Part shown: positions 1-12,700 of the stretch, piece after piece
Position numbering within the stretch: position 1 is the stretch's first letter
Layout of the letters: each line of letters starts with the position of its first letter
Assembly (NCBI GenBank): GCA_040752295.1
Contig: JBFMFE010000270.1
Coordinates: forward strand, 1-28,628
Source: JBFMFE01 sp040752295
Lineage (GTDB): Bacteria; UBP15; UBA6099; JBFMBQ01
DNA: 28,628 nucleotides
Reading direction: 5' to 3'
Position numbers and translations under genes: made by a program
The notes under the pieces: model-generated
What the model was told of the DNA's origin: nothing
The model's input: only the letters and a program-made list of their open reading frames with translations
Database searches by the model: none

Positions 1-16
1 CGAAGCGCCTTGGAGT

Positions 17-93
17 GCGGTGTGTGAACACCGCCTTGACTATCGGAGATGAAGGCGGCGATGGCTCGCCGCAGTCCAGGGAGGCTTCGCCTC
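17..93. repeat. cluster of three short hairpins
   Basis: Three inverted repeats follow each other closely: arms 17-23/28-34 (GCGGTGT with ACACCGC, loop of 4), 55-61/66-72 (GCGGCGA with TCGCCGC, loop of 4) and 81-85/89-93 (GAGGC with GCCTC, loop of 3). They resemble the GC-rich intergenic palindromic repeats that recur in many genomes. No coding frame crosses them convincingly. The left window edge may cut the element. Confidence 0.5.
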
Positions 94-548
94 TGAAAAT
101 ACGTTAGCGAATTTATGAAGTGATACAATAAGGATAATCGGCTCGGGAGTCTCTTTTCTTCAGGGGAGAGTAAACAATCAGGAATTATGGCAGCGTTGTT
201 TCCATACGTCAACTTACTTTTGCGAAAATTCGCAACTATTTGCTGATCTGATGCAATGTTAGCGAAAGAGAAAGGAAAAGAGAATGATGAATCTAAAATG
301 AAGAACTCAGAATCTAAAAGGAAAGATTTGAACATCTACATTCTTCATTGGGCGTTCTGCATTCTACATTTCTTTCAAGACCAGACTTCATTTCAGTAAA
401 CATTTGCGAAAATTCGATTTTCAGGTTTTTTTCGACAGCCCCCCTGTCCCCTGTTTGTCGTCCCTATTTACCGGAGGTGTTAAAATCGCCGGGTTCAGGC
501 TAACATAAATGGACGGAACTTCTCAACCGTCCGCGGGGCAGACGGCTC
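94..548. other. AT-rich intergenic stretch without a gene
   Basis: This stretch is AT-rich compared with the coding DNA that follows and carries no credible ORF. It holds a near-palindrome at 220-235 (arms TTGCGAA and TTCGCAA around two A) and a second partial copy of the same core at 403-416. Between about 280 and 385 there is loosely inverted, repetitive-looking sequence built from ATTC/GAAT words. It could be a degenerate repeat; no function is assigned. Confidence 0.4.
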
Positions 549-1166
549 GTGAAAACACCGCCGAACGAGAAGATAACGCTTTTCCGCGGGACTGCCGCCG
601 AAATCCACCCTTCCCTCGGAAAGATTCTGTTCATAGACGACCTCGTAAACTACGTCTTCCACGTGCCGTACCCCCCACTCGTCAGTGCGGTCGCCCTCAG
701 GTACAACCTTCGCGAGGCGGTCCGGCGGTACGAACGCGACGCTGGGACGCCGCGGGCGGGCGAACTGATGAGCGAGCATTACTCGGGGAACCGCGAGTAC
801 AGCGTTTTCGTGTCCGCGACGTCGAAAGAGGAGGAAGCGGCGTTTTTCGCCGGCAATCCGTCGGGGCAGCACGGGTGGGGTCTCGTCGTGCGTTTCAACT
901 ACGAGGGATACTACGAGGAGTACACTCCCGGGGTCAACGTGGGCGGGTACGGCGAGATTTTAGTCGTCGGGGGTGTGAGACCGGAGATGATCGATAAGAT
1001 AACGCTCATCGGCGCCGGGACGAACGCCCCGTTCACCGTTCATCACATTTACCGGCGTCTTGCGGACGGGTCGGTAAAAAAATTCCTGCCGTCAAACAGC
1101 GCCGGATTCGAGCACCTCAACGGGTGGCGGTGGCGCCCCGAGACGATGTTCACGCGCGCGAAATGA
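549..1166 (+). CDS. orphan protein with ADP-ribosyltransferase-like motifs
   Basis: The 205-residue protein has no signal peptide or membrane segment. The GTG at 549 is the only usual start codon after an in-frame stop at 501, so the start is fairly fixed, though the ribosome site is weak. Three spaced motifs resemble the ADP-ribosyltransferase fold: FRG at residues 12-14, VSATS at 88-92 followed by an A-FFA helix, and GEILVVGG at 135-142 with E136 as the candidate catalytic glutamate. This motif order is typical of R-S-E type transferases, including toxins and effectors. The assignment is inference from motifs only. No antitoxin-like partner lies beside it; the gene stands alone between a repeat-rich stretch and the acs operon. 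It may be simply a conserved hypothetical protein. Confidence 0.6.
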   Translation: MKTPPNEKITLFRGTAAEIHPSLGKILFIDDLVNYVFHVPYPPLVSAVALRYNLREAVRRYERDAGTPRAGELMSEHYSGNREYSVFVSATSKEEEAAFFAGNPSGQHGWGLVVRFNYEGYYEEYTPGVNVGGYGEILVVGGVRPEMIDKITLIGAGTNAPFTVHHIYRRLADGSVKKFLPSNSAGFEHLNGWRWRPETMFTRAK

Positions 1167-1247
1167 GCGCGTTTTCCTCCGTTTTGGGCGGGTTTTCGTC
1201 TGATTCGCGGCACTTGTGATTTATTTAACAAATTATTCTTCAACCCG

Positions 1248-1277
1248 TTGACGCCCCCGCGCACGCCATGATAAAAT
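1248..1277 (+). promoter_or_regulatory. predicted sigma70-type promoter of the acs operon
   Basis: A TTGACG box (1248-1253) and a TAAAAT box (1272-1277) are separated by 18 bp. Transcription would start near 1284 and leave a leader of about 63 nt before acsC. No riboswitch-like structure fits in so short a leader. Confidence 0.55.
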
Positions 1278-1346
1278 AGCCCCCGCCATGAACGCTTCTC
1301 CGCAACCAAAATCAGTACATATTAAAGCCGGAAAGAAGGTGCGACA

Positions 1347-2684
1347 ATGGCGTTGACCGGGTTGGAAATCTTCAAGCATCTTCCAAAAACAAACTGCGGC
1401 GAGTGCGGTTTTCCCACGTGTCTGGCGTTCGCGATGCAGCTCGCGGCGAAAAAGGCGGCGCTCGACAAGTGCCCGTACGTGTCCGACGAGGCAAAGTCGG
1501 CGCTGGACGCCGCCGCTGCGCCCCCGATAAGGCTCATAACGGTGGGCGTGAAAAAGCCGTTCCAGACGGGCAACGAGACCGTGATGTTCCGCCACGAGGA
1601 GACCTTCCACCGCCCCACGGGCATCGCCGTCACGGTGTCGGACGCGGCGCCGGAAGACGAAATCGCGGCGAGAGCCGGGCGCATCGCCGGGCTTTCCTTC
1701 GAGCGCGTCGGGATGCAGATCGGCGTGAACCTGACGGCGGTCAGAAACGACAGCGGCGATCCCGCAAAGTTCGCCGCCGCCGTGAAAAAAGTGATGGAGG
1801 TTTCGCAGCTGCCCATCGTGCTCACCGCCGGAGATCCCGCGGCGATGGAACGGGCGCTGGAGGTCTGCAAGGAAGACAAGCCGCTGATTCACGGGGCGAC
1901 GGCGGCGACGCTGGACGCGATGTGCGCGCTGGCGAAGGCGAGTTCGTGCCCTCTCACCGTGTCTGGGGGCAGCCTCGACGACCTCGCGGCCCTCGCCCGC
2001 GACGCGGCGGCGAAAGGCGTGCAGGACGTCGTCCTCGACCCCGGACCGCGGGGGATGAACGAACTGCTGCGCGACGTCACGCAGTCGCGCAGGCTTGCGC
2101 TCAAGAAGAACTACCGCCCGCTGGGGTACCCGTTCATAATCACCGCCGCCGAATCCGACCCGGTGATGGAGATGGTCGAGGTCGGCGTGTTCATCGCGAA
2201 GTACGGCGGCATCGTCGTGACGAACGCAATCGAAAAATGGCAGATGCTCCCGCTTCTGACGCTGCGCCAGAACGTTTTCACCGACCCGCGCAAGCCGATC
2301 ATGGTGGAGCCGAAGCTCAACAAGGTGGGCGAGCCGGGACGCGACGCTCCGGTGCTGGTCACGACCAACTTCTCGCTCACCTACTTCGTCGTCGAGGGCG
2401 AGGTCGAGGCGAGCAAGGTGCCGTCGTACCTGATCAGCGTGGACACTGAGGGGCTGTCCGTTCTCACGGCGTGGGCGGCGGAGAAATTCACGCCCGAATC
2501 CATCAAAAAGGCGCTCGAAAGCTCCGGCGTCAGTGATCTCGTTGATCACAAAAAGTTCGTCATCCCCGGCTACGTGGCGGTCATGAGCGGCGAACTCGAG
2601 GAGGAGACCGGGCGCGAGGTGCTCGTCGGACCGCGCGAGGCGTCGGGGATTTCGACGTACCTCAAGACCGTGTGGAAGGCGTGA
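1347..2684 (+). CDS. acsC: corrinoid iron-sulfur protein large (gamma) subunit AcsC
   Basis: This is the large subunit of the corrinoid iron-sulfur protein, which carries a methyl group on its cobamide from methyl-THF to acetyl-CoA synthase in the Wood-Ljungdahl pathway. The 445-residue length matches the family. The N-terminal [4Fe-4S] domain shows the expected cysteines C17, C20, C25 and C42; this cluster reductively reactivates the cobalt. A TIM-barrel region follows, then the C-terminal corrinoid-binding part, which ends with the family-typical segment near EGLSVLTAWAAEKF. The start is supported by a GAAGGTG ribosome site about 7 nt upstream. acsD follows after 82 nt and acsE after that, the usual partners. 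The acetyl-CoA synthase and CO dehydrogenase genes are not adjacent: upstream lies an unrelated orphan gene. Confidence 0.96.
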   Translation: MALTGLEIFKHLPKTNCGECGFPTCLAFAMQLAAKKAALDKCPYVSDEAKSALDAAAAPPIRLITVGVKKPFQTGNETVMFRHEETFHRPTGIAVTVSDAAPEDEIAARAGRIAGLSFERVGMQIGVNLTAVRNDSGDPAKFAAAVKKVMEVSQLPIVLTAGDPAAMERALEVCKEDKPLIHGATAATLDAMCALAKASSCPLTVSGGSLDDLAALARDAAAKGVQDVVLDPGPRGMNELLRDVTQSRRLALKKNYRPLGYPFIITAAESDPVMEMVEVGVFIAKYGGIVVTNAIEKWQMLPLLTLRQNVFTDPRKPIMVEPKLNKVGEPGRDAPVLVTTNFSLTYFVVEGEVEASKVPSYLISVDTEGLSVLTAWAAEKFTPESIKKALESSGVSDLVDHKKFVIPGYVAVMSGELEEETGREVLVGPREASGISTYLKTVWKA

Positions 2685-2766
2685 CGACCGCGCAGGACGG
2701 GCGCAGGACTTCGGACTTCAGCCCGATGCCCGCGAGCTTGAAGCCCGGCGGAAAGGAGACGTTTCG

Positions 2767-3732
2767 ATGGCAGTGGAACCTGTAAGGGATAAATGGAAAA
2801 ACCCGATAACCGAGGTGACGATAGGGGCGTTAAAGGAGGAGGGAGGCACGCGGGCGTCGGTGGTCAGGATCGGCGGCGAGACGACCATGCCGTTTCTGCA
2901 CGACGACGGCGGGATGCCGCACGAGCCGGTCGTGGCGATGGAGGTGTGGGATATCGAACCGACGGAAATGGCTGACGAACTGCGCAAATACTATTCCGAC
3001 GTGTACACCGACCCCGCGGCGTGGGCGAAGAAGTGCGTCGAGCAGTACGGCGCCGCGATGATCTGCCTGCGCCTGATGGGGACCCACCCCGACTGGGGCG
3101 ACAGGGACGCCGCACACGCAAGGGGCGCGGTCAGAAAGGTGCTCGACGCCGTGGGTGTCCCGCTGATCATACTGGGCTGCGGTCAGGCGGAGAAGGACAA
3201 CGCGGTGCTTCCCCAGGTGAGCCAGGAGGCGAAGGGAGAGCGGTGTCTCATCGGGGACATAACCGAGGGCAACTCCAAGACCATCGTCGCGTCCGCTATC
3301 GCGGACGGTCACAACGTGATATGCGAGGCGCCGCTGGACATAAACATAGCGAAGCAGGTGTGCATACTGGCGACGGACATGGGGATCGGGCTTGACAGGC
3401 TGGTGGCGTTCCACACAAACGGCGGGCTGGGGTACGGGCTGGAGTACGCCTACTCGATCATGGAGCGGTCCCGCCTCGCCGGACTGGGAGGCGACAAGAT
3501 GCTGGCGACGCCCATCATAGCCGTCATGAGCACGGAGACGTGGCGCTGCAAGGAAGCCAAGGCGCCGGAATCGGAGTTTCCCCACTGGGGGGACACGTCC
3601 AGGCGCGGCATCGCGTGGGAGGCGCTTGGGGCAACGACCTACCTTCTGGGCGGCACGGACGTACTTGTGATGTGGCACCCCGAAGCCGTGAAAACCGCGA
3701 AAGCGTTCATCGAAAAGATGATGAAAAAGTGA
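2767..3732 (+). CDS. acsD: corrinoid iron-sulfur protein small (delta) subunit AcsD
   Basis: This is the small subunit of the corrinoid iron-sulfur protein. It forms a heterodimer with AcsC and helps bind the cobamide at the subunit interface. The 321-residue length is normal for the family, and the whole chain is expected to fold as a TIM barrel, with no cluster-type cysteine motif. Recognisable family segments include the HEPVVAMEVWD stretch near residues 56-66 and the GCGQAEKDNAVLP region near 137-150. The ATG at 2767 has an AAAGGAGA ribosome site 7 nt upstream. It sits between acsC and acsE in the same orientation, consistent with co-transcription and stoichiometric assembly with AcsC. 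Confidence 0.96.
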   Translation: MAVEPVRDKWKNPITEVTIGALKEEGGTRASVVRIGGETTMPFLHDDGGMPHEPVVAMEVWDIEPTEMADELRKYYSDVYTDPAAWAKKCVEQYGAAMICLRLMGTHPDWGDRDAAHARGAVRKVLDAVGVPLIILGCGQAEKDNAVLPQVSQEAKGERCLIGDITEGNSKTIVASAIADGHNVICEAPLDINIAKQVCILATDMGIGLDRLVAFHTNGGLGYGLEYAYSIMERSRLAGLGGDKMLATPIIAVMSTETWRCKEAKAPESEFPHWGDTSRRGIAWEALGATTYLLGGTDVLVMWHPEAVKTAKAFIEKMMKK

Positions 3733-3735
3733 CGC

Positions 3736-3765
3736 GGGCGCGCGGGAGACTCCGCGGGCGCGCCC
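3736..3765 (+). other. strong intercistronic hairpin between acsD and acsE
   Basis: Outer arms 3736-3743 (GGGCGCGC) and 3758-3765 (GCGCGCCC) pair perfectly, and an inner GGAG/CTCC pair (45-48 with 50-53 of 37xx) can extend the fold. It begins just after the acsD stop codon. There is no T-run, so it is not a typical terminator. It could stabilise the upstream mRNA or tune acsE expression; this is inference. Confidence 0.45.
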
Positions 3766-6700
3766 GGGACCCCGCGCCCCCCGCCGGGACGCGGAATCCA
3801 CCAACGGGAGGCACACTGAAATGATCGCGATCGGAGAACGCATCAACGGGATGTTCACCGACATCAAGAACGCGATAGCCGAAAAGGACGGCGAGCCGGT
3901 GAAGCGGTGGGCGCTGCGGCAGCTCGAAGCGGGCGCGGATTACCTGGACGTCAACGTCGGAACCGCGTCGAAGACCCCTGCCGACGCCGTGAAGTGGCTC
4001 GTGGAGCGCGTCGCCGAAGCCGCCCCGAACGCGGCGGTGGCGATTGACAGCCCAAAGCACGAGGTGATGAAAGCCGGTCTCCAGGCGTGCCGGGACAGCG
4101 GCATCGCGAAGACGATGATCAACTCCACGACCGGACAGAGGGAAAAACTGGAAGTCAACTTCGGGCTTGCGAAGGAATACGGCGCGAGCGTCATCTGCCT
4201 CACGATGGACCAGAGGGGGATACCCAACGACGTGGACTACAGGGTCGAAGCCGCGGCGAACATCATGGCGGCGGCGATGGAGTTCGAACTCCCCACCGAG
4301 AGCATACTCCTCGACCCGATAGCCATGCCGGTGAAGCACGCCCAGGAGAAGATAGGCTTCATATTCGAGGCGATCAGGCAGTTCACGCTGATATGCAGTC
4401 CGCCGCCTCACATCGTGGTGGGGTTGAGCAACACGGGGCAGGGTACGACGCAGAAGGAATTAGTGAACCGGACGTTTCTGGTGATGGCGATACTGAACGG
4501 TCTTGACGCCGCCATACTCGACGTGTGCGACGCCGAACTGATGCACGCCGCCATCACGGCGGAACTCATCCTGAACAAACAGGTTTACAGCGACGACTTC
4601 ATAAAGGCGTACATGTCGAGGGCGCGGTGAGCGCCGCGCGCGGGACATGCTTTCGAAAAAGGAACTGAGGGCGCGGATGGCTTCATTGCGGGACTCAGTT
4701 CCCCCGGCGGAGAGAAGGGCGAAGAGCCGCGCGATAGCGGACCGTCTGTTCGGGAACGCGCCCTTCGCCGCCGCGGGCGGCGTCATGTTCTACGCCTCGT
4801 TCAGGAGCGAGGTCGAGACGGGCGGGATGATCGAGCGGGCGCTGTCGGAAGGGAGGCGCGTGGGGCTGCCGAAAGTGGACCGCGTGCGCGGGCGGCTGGA
4901 CGTCTTCGAGATAGAAGACCCCGCCGCGGACCTCGAACCCGGCGCGTGGGGGATTTCCGAGCCTTCAGGGGCGAGATGCCGCCGGATGCCACTCGATGAA
5001 CTCGAGGCGGTGGTCTGTCCGGGGCTGGCGTTCGACGCGCGGGGCAACCGCCTGGGCTGGGGCGGGGGGTACTACGATTCGCTCTTTCGCGAACTCGGAG
5101 AGCGGGCGCGGCGGATAGCGGTCGCGTTCGACCTCCAGGTGATCGAATCGGTGCCCGCCGGTGAAGGGGATGAGCGGGTGGACGCGATAATCACCGAGAG
5201 CGGGACGATTGAGGGATGAAAGCGCGAACCGAAAAGGCGTCGGCATAGAGGAAATGAGGAAACCCGGAAAAACGAACAGGGAGGTGGTGACGGGATGGCG
5301 GCGCAATTGATAGACGGGAAGGCCATATCCGCGGCTGTGAAGGCGGACGTGGCGAAGGAAGTGGGCGAGTTCGCAAAGAAGTACGGTTTCACTCCCGGGC
5401 TTGCGGTGGTGCTCGTGGGCGAGAACCCGGCGTCGCAGGTTTACGTCCGCAACAAGAAGAAGGCGTGCTCGGAATGCGGGATACGCTCCATCGAGCACAC
5501 GCTTCCGGAGACGGCGACGCAGGGCGAGTTGATGAAACTCGTGCGCGAGCTGAACGCGCGCGACGACGTCCACGGGATACTCGTTCAGCTGCCGCTCCCG
5601 AAGGGGCTGGACGAGAACGAGGTGCTGCTCGCGATCGATCCGTCGAAGGACGTGGACGGGTTCCACCCGGTGAACGTCGGGAAGTTCCTCACGATCAAGT
5701 TCTACGAGGACATCATGAACATGGACCTGTTCCTGCCCTGCACGCCGTACGGGTGCATGGAACTGCTGGACCGCACGGGTGTGGACGTGAACGGCAGGAA
5801 CGCGGTCGTGATCGGGCGCAGCAACATCGTTGGCAAGCCGGTGGCGATGCTGCTGATGTCCAAGAACGCGACGGTGACGGTGTGTCACTCGCGCACGCGG
5901 GACCTTCCCGGCGTCGTTCGCGGCGCGGACGTTGTGGTGGCGGCGATAGGCAGGGCGGAGTACGTCAAGGGGGACTGGATCAGGGAAGGGGCGGTCGTCA
6001 TAGACGTCGGGGTCAACAGGACAGAGCAGGGGCTGAAGGGGGACGTCGAGTTCGAGGCGGCAAGCGAGCGCGCGTCGCACATAACGCCCGTTCCCGGCGG
6101 GGTGGGTCCGATGACCATCGCCATGCTGATGAAGAACACGCTCAAGGCGGCGAGGGACAGGGTGAAGTGAGGGCGGGCTACATCATGTTTTCGGGGAAGA
6201 CGTCCGGGTGAATCAGCCGCCGTTCTTTGGGGGTGAGCGAATCCAGCCCCCTGCGGGCGACGTCTAAAAGCGTCTTGAGCGAGGACGACCTCAGGCACAG
6301 GAACCAGCGGTACCTGTTGTGCAGTTTGAAGATGGGCGCTTCGGCGGGACCGAGCGCGTCGAGGAAGTGGGTTGTTTCGGTCTGCTCCACGATGCGTGAG
6401 AGCAGGGCGGCGAAGCGCACCGCCGTGTCGCGCGCCTCCGCCTGGTCCTCGGATGCGATGATGAAATTGACGAGCATCGAGAACGGCGGGAAGCGGGATT
6501 TGCGCCTGACCTCAATTTCGTAATCATAAAATGCGTTGTAGTCGTGGTCGCGCGCGGCGACGATGGGGGGATGGAGCGGCGCGTAGGTCTGAATCACGGC
6601 GCGTCCCGGAGCGCGCCCGCGCCCGGCTCTTCCGGCGACCTGCGTGAGCAGGTGAAAGGTGCGCTCCGAGGAGCGGAAATCGGGCATGTTGATAATGCTG

Positions 6701-9700
6701 TCCGCGGACACGACGCCGACGAACGTGACGCCGGGGAAGTCGAAGCCCTTGGCGATCATCTGTGTGCCGACAAGCACGTCAATCTCACCCCTCTCGCATT
6801 CGCCGATGATCCTGCTGTACTCGCCCTTGCGCGAGGTGGTGTCGCGGTCCATGCGCTCTATCCGCGCGTCGGAGAAGAAACGGCTGAGCTGCCTGAAGAC
6901 TTTTTCCGTTCCGAACCCCACCGGGCTGACGGCGCGGCTGTTGCACGCCGGGCATCGCTCCGGCACGGCAGCCGCCGCGCCGCAGTAATGGCACTTCAGC
7001 GCGTTTTCCGCCTTGTGGTACTTCATGGGCACGGCGCAGGCGCCGCACCTCGTAGAGGCGCCGCACCGGAAGCACTGCACGTACCAGGCATAGCCGCGGT
7101 GGTTGAGGAACACGAGGCTCTGGTGTTTTTCCTCGAGGGTGCGCATCAGTTCGCGCAGCATCCGCGGGCTGAAGACCGAGGTGGTCCTCTTTCCGGGCAG
7201 GTTCCGCATGTCAACGATGGATATTTCGGGCATGGGGCTTTCGCCGATGCGTTCGGGCAGGTGGAGGCATTGCGCGCGTCCGGTGCGCGTCATGTGGAAC
7301 GTCTCGATGGAGGGCGTGGCGCTGCCGAGGACGACGGGGCAGTTCAGGAGCCGCGCCCTGTGAACGGCGGCGTACCTTCCGTGGTATCTCGGGGCGCTTT
7401 CCTGCTTGTAGGCGGACTCCTGTTCCTCGTCCACGATGATCAGTCCGATGTTTTCGAGCGGGGCGAGCACCGCCGAGCGCGCGCCCACGAGTATGCTTAC
7501 CGACCCCGAGGCGATGCACTCCCACTCGTAGAGCCTTTCCGTCAGCGACAGCGCGCTGTGCCACACGGCGATTCTTTTTGAGAAGCGGCGCAGGAAGCGG
7601 GAGATTATCTGCGTTCCCATGGCGATTTCGGGGACGAGTATGAGGACGCGTTTTCCGGCGGCGATGGCGGCGGCGGCGAGGTGCATGTATATCTCGGTTT
7701 TGCCGCTGCCCGTGACGCCGTGGAGAAGGTACACCTGGTGTCGGGATTCCGTGATGTCCGGGACGACGACGTCGAATGCCTTCTTCTGGTCGGGGAACAG
7801 CGGGGGCGGCGTCTCGACGACTCGTGAGACGCCGGCGGGGTAGATGGATTTGGGAAGGTAGTCCACCGCCACCCAGCCGTCCCTCTCGAGCGCACCGGCG
7901 GTCGCCGCGGAGACGCCTGCTTTTTTCAGGAGTTGTTCCATGGAAAGCGCGCCGCCGGACTCGAAAAGCGTCTCGAGCGCTTTGCGTTTCGACTTCGCCC
8001 GACGGAGCGCGGCGAAGCCGTTCGCGCTCTTCTCCTCGATCGCCCTGTCGGTGAGCGAGACGTTCTTGTAGAGCATCGTTTTGCGCTTGAGCTGCATGAA
8101 CGACGACCTGTCAATGCCGTACCTTTTCAGGCGTTTCTGGAAGGGGAAGACCGATTCGAAGACCTGGTTGACGGGGCACAGAAAGACTCTCGAAATCCAG
8201 TGGCAGAGCCGCACGAGATCGGGTGGAAGCGACCGGAAATCGCCGACGAGACCCTCGACTTCCTTCGGGAAGGGCACGCGTGGCGCCTCGGCGAGGCGGG
8301 TGACGATGCCGAAGATTTTTCTGTTGCGGAACGGCACGATGACCATCGCGCCGGGGCGCACGCCGTCGGCGAGCGCGGCGGGCACGGCGTAGTCGTATTC
8401 CTTGTCAACGGGCACCAGAAGCGGAGAGACAGAAGCGAACCTTTTCGCGCGGGGGCGCTCGGGGTGAGCCGGTTTCGGGGCGTTTTCTCCGGCGGTCGTT
8501 TTATCGGGGGGCATGGCGGAGGCGGGACGCCGGACCTTCCGGGCGCGGCGGGCGGAACCCGTCAGTATCCGCAGTTTTCGTGGAACGCCCTGTACATCGC
8601 CTCGATGTTTTCAGGCGGGGCTTCGCACTGTATGTTGTGAACCTGGTTGAAGACGAATCCGCCGCCGGGGGCGAGGTCGGCGATGCGCCGCTTCACTTCG
8701 TCTTCGACCTGCCGCGGCGTGCCGAACGGCAGCACCTTCTGCGTGTCGCACCCGCCGCCCCAGAACACAAGCTCCGATCCGAACTCTTTTTTCAGGGCGG
8801 CGGTGTCCATTTTTTCCGCGGAGACCTGCACGGGGTTGAGTATGTCGAGTCCAATCTCTATGAGGTCGGGGATGAGGTCGTGAACCGATCCGCATGAGTG
8901 GAGGAAAATCTTCGCGTCCGTTCTGGACTTGATGTGCCGGTACAGGCGCGCGTGGTGCGGCTTGACGAGCCGGCGGTACATCTCGACCGATATCTGTGGT
9001 CCCCTCTGGCTGCCGAGGTCGTCGGCGAGCTGGACGACGTCAATGCAGTGTCCGACGGCGGCGATGAACTCGTCGAACTCCTCGATGAAGACGTCCGTGA
9101 GCGTGCCCATAAGGTGGGAGGCGAAGCCGGGGTCGAGGACGAGGTCGGAATAGAAGTTCTCGAATCCGCGGATGTACTGTGCGCCGGCGAAGATGTGCCC
9201 GCTGAAGCACATCACGAGGGACCGGTCCGTCTCGCGCCGCAGACGTTCAGCCCGCGCGCGCACCGAGTCGAACTTCTCGTCGTAGTAAAACGGTCTGTCG
9301 GCGATCTTGATGAAGTCCCTGTAGGCGTCAACCGCGCGCGGTGAGTCAATCTCGCGGATGAGCGGTCCGACTATGGTGAAGTGGAAACTCTCCGGGCTGC
9401 GTCTCAGTATGACGTCGTTGTTGAGGGGGTTGACGATGATTTCGCCGCCCTCGCCGTCGTCGCGCGGCAGCCACATTTCGGGCAGGAGGCACGGCGAGCC
9501 GTCGGGAAGCGCGGCGTCCCGCCAGTTGACCGGCTCGACGCCGACGGGGAGAAAGTCGGCGCCGATGTCATCGAGAAGGTCGGATTCGACGCGCGCGACC
9601 TGCTGGACGGGGTCGAATATCCGGGTCTCGCCCGGCGGAAGCCCGAGGCGGGCGCGGAACCGGTTGTACGCCACGCCCATTATTCCGGTGGCGTGCGTGC

Positions 9701-12700
9701 CGCCGAGGTCGAGCGGGACGCGGTCCGGCTCCTTGTGATCAAGCGCCGCGGCGACGCGTTCCCTGGATGTCACGCTCCGCCTCCTTCCTCATACGACGGC
9801 GAAAAAAAACCGGCTCCGCGCCCGACGTTCATCGTTCTATATTCTTCCCGAATTATCCACGGCGCGTGGACAATCGGGTCAATTCTTGTTCCCGTCCGCT
9901 TTTTTCTTCATCTTCTCGACGTTTTCGCCGGTCAGCGGGACGAAGAGCACCTCTGTGATGACGCGCCTCGTTATCTTCCCGTTCATCTTCCCGGCGAGGA
10001 CGAGCTTCTGGGGGTAGTCCTCGCCCACGGGTATGACGAGCCGCCCGCCGTCGGCGAGCTGTTCGAGAAGCGGCTCCGGGATGTCGGGGGGCGCGGCGGT
10101 CACGACGATGACGTCGAAGGGCGCCTTTTCGGGCAGACCGAGGAACCCGTCGCCGATTATGACGTGGACGTTGTCGTATCCGAGCCGCTTGAGGTCCTTC
10201 TCTGCCCTTCTGCCGAGCCGGGGGATGATTTCGATGGTATAGACCTCCTCGCACAGTTCGGACAGCACCGCCGCCTGGTAGCCCGAGCCGGTTCCTATTT
10301 CGAGCGCCCTGTCGCCGGGTTTCACCCTCACCGCCTGGGTCATTAGGGCGACGATGTACGGCTGGGAGATGGTCTGCCCGTATCCGATGGGGAGGGGACC
10401 GTCGTCGTACGCGCGGCTGCGTACGTTTTCGGGGACGAACTCGTGGCGCGGCGTTTTGAGCATCGCGGCGAGCACCCTGCGGTCGCTTATGCCGCGCGCC
10501 CTGATCTGGGTTTCCACCATCGCCTTCCGGCGCGCCTCGCAGCCGGCGTCGCCGGTGTCACCGGAAGCGCAGCCCGAAGAGAGCCACGTCAGCATCATCA
10601 CCGCCATGAGCGCGAACGTTTTCATCGCCGCCGTCCCCGGAGCAGGGGAGCATCCGCACTTTCCTGTATTTTAACCGTGTCGCGTCCCGGGTCGAAGGGT
10701 CAGGGCTGCCTCGGGCGGATGCCCGAGGTTATGGCGAACTCCGTCTTTATAACGGGGCAGTAGGTGACGTAGAACCTTGCGACGGCGAAGTATTTTCCCT
10801 CGGGCACGGGGGAGCCGGCGTTGTCCCTCATGTCCCACGCGGCGCCGTACTCGTAGCGCGTCCTGTAGCCCTCCGGGGCGCGGAAAAGCCCCTCGGGCGT
10901 GCAGCCGTAGTCGCGGAAGGTCTTCACGAGTCTCTGATTCGCGTCGTATATGTAGAGGTCGAGACAGACTTCGAGGGGATATCTCCCCGCGCGCGGCCCG
11001 GTCGCCGCCGAGAACGCGACGAGGACGGGTTCGCCCGGCGCGTACTCTTTGCAGTCCGTCGAGAGCGTCACGTGACTCAGCCCGTCCATCCACACCGTTT
11101 CGTTCGGCGCGTCCGGGTCGCAGGCGTTCATTTCCACGGGCGCCCACACTTCGATACCGACCGTGTTGCTCTTCAGCCCGTCGTAGGACGCCTGAACCAC
11201 CGTCCGTCCCGGGGCAAGCCCCACGAACGTCCCCGCGCTCACGCTTCCAGCCGCCGGGTCGCTCACGCTCCACGCGGCGGCGTCTGTCACGTCCGTGACC
11301 CTGAAGTCCGAATCGTCGCAGAGTGGATAGTCGCCGAAGTAAACGCAATTGGCGGTTTCGCCTTCTTCGACCGGCTCGTAAAGCAGCGCCGTCAGTTTCG
11401 TGCGCGAGCCTTTCTCGACGACGACTTTGCGGTTGGACAGCTCAATCACGAGGAACTTTTTGAGCGGGTCCGCGCCGACGGTCACCCAGGCGCGCTCGGA
11501 ATAAACGCCGTCCCTGTACGCCCTCACCGATACGATGCCCGCGGCAAGCCCTGCGACGCTTCCGTCCGCCTCGACTTTGAGTATGGACGGGTCGGAAACT
11601 TCCCACGCCACTTCGCTCCCTTCCAGACGTTCACGGTTCCCGTCGTTGTATGACGCGCCGACGTAAAAATTTCCTTCCTCCCCCCTGTCGAGATAGAAAC
11701 CGGTGTAGCAATACTCGACTTCATAGGGGCATGGAAGCTCACGGGGGACGCCGTCCGAGTGGACAACGAGCCAGATGAGTTGTTTCTGAACGACGAGGAG
11801 GGTGATCGCGCTGCTTTCGACTCCCTCGTAAACGGCGGAGATGGAAACGGCGCCGATGGAGGTCGGAACGAACTCGACGACCTTTTTGACGGTGTAGCCG
11901 TAGTAGTTCGAGTCTCGCTTTTCCACGACCTGAACGTAGCCCATGGCGGGGTCGGAGACGCGCCATTGGGCGGAGTCCGAGACGGTTTCGCGCCTTCCGG
12001 ACGAGTACCGCGCCTTCGCCTTGAGGACGGCGTGCTTGTGTATCTCGAAAGAGTAATCGTTCGCGTAGATTTCCAACTCAACCACGCGGTCTTCTTCGAT
12101 GACGGTTATCGCGACGGTGTTGCTTTTCAGGTCTCCGAGGACGGCGGAAATCTGCGCCACCCCGGCGGCTGCGGCGATGAAACCGCCGTTTTCGATCTTT
12201 CCGGCGGCGCCCGAGACGTTCCACTCCACTTCAGCCGTCACGTTCGCGCGCGCGCCGGAGAGCCGGACCAGCTCCGCCGTAAGCGCCGCTTTCCCGCCGA
12301 CGGGCACCTCGTACCGCAAGGCGTTCAGCGAGAGCCTCGCGGGGGGATCAACGACCTGGACTTCGATCCCGTTGCTTTCCTTCCCGTTGTGAACGGCGTG
12401 GACGGTCGCGACGCCCTCGCCGACGGCTTTGAACGTCCCGGCTGCCGCCTGACCAAGCACGCTCCCGTCGTCCGCCGACCACACGGCGCCGCCCGTCACG
12501 TCCATCGTCTGCCCCCCGAGCGCGCAGGACGCCGTGAAGGACACCGTCGCCCCCCAGGTCACCGCTCCCTCTCCGTCGCGCCTTATCGTAAGCTCATCGC
12601 ACGGCGCCTTCGTCCCGCAGGTCAGCACGGCGCCCTCGCGGGCGTAAACCCAGTACCCCCGCCACGGCTTCATCCGGTCGTCCTTCGAAAGCTGGACGAA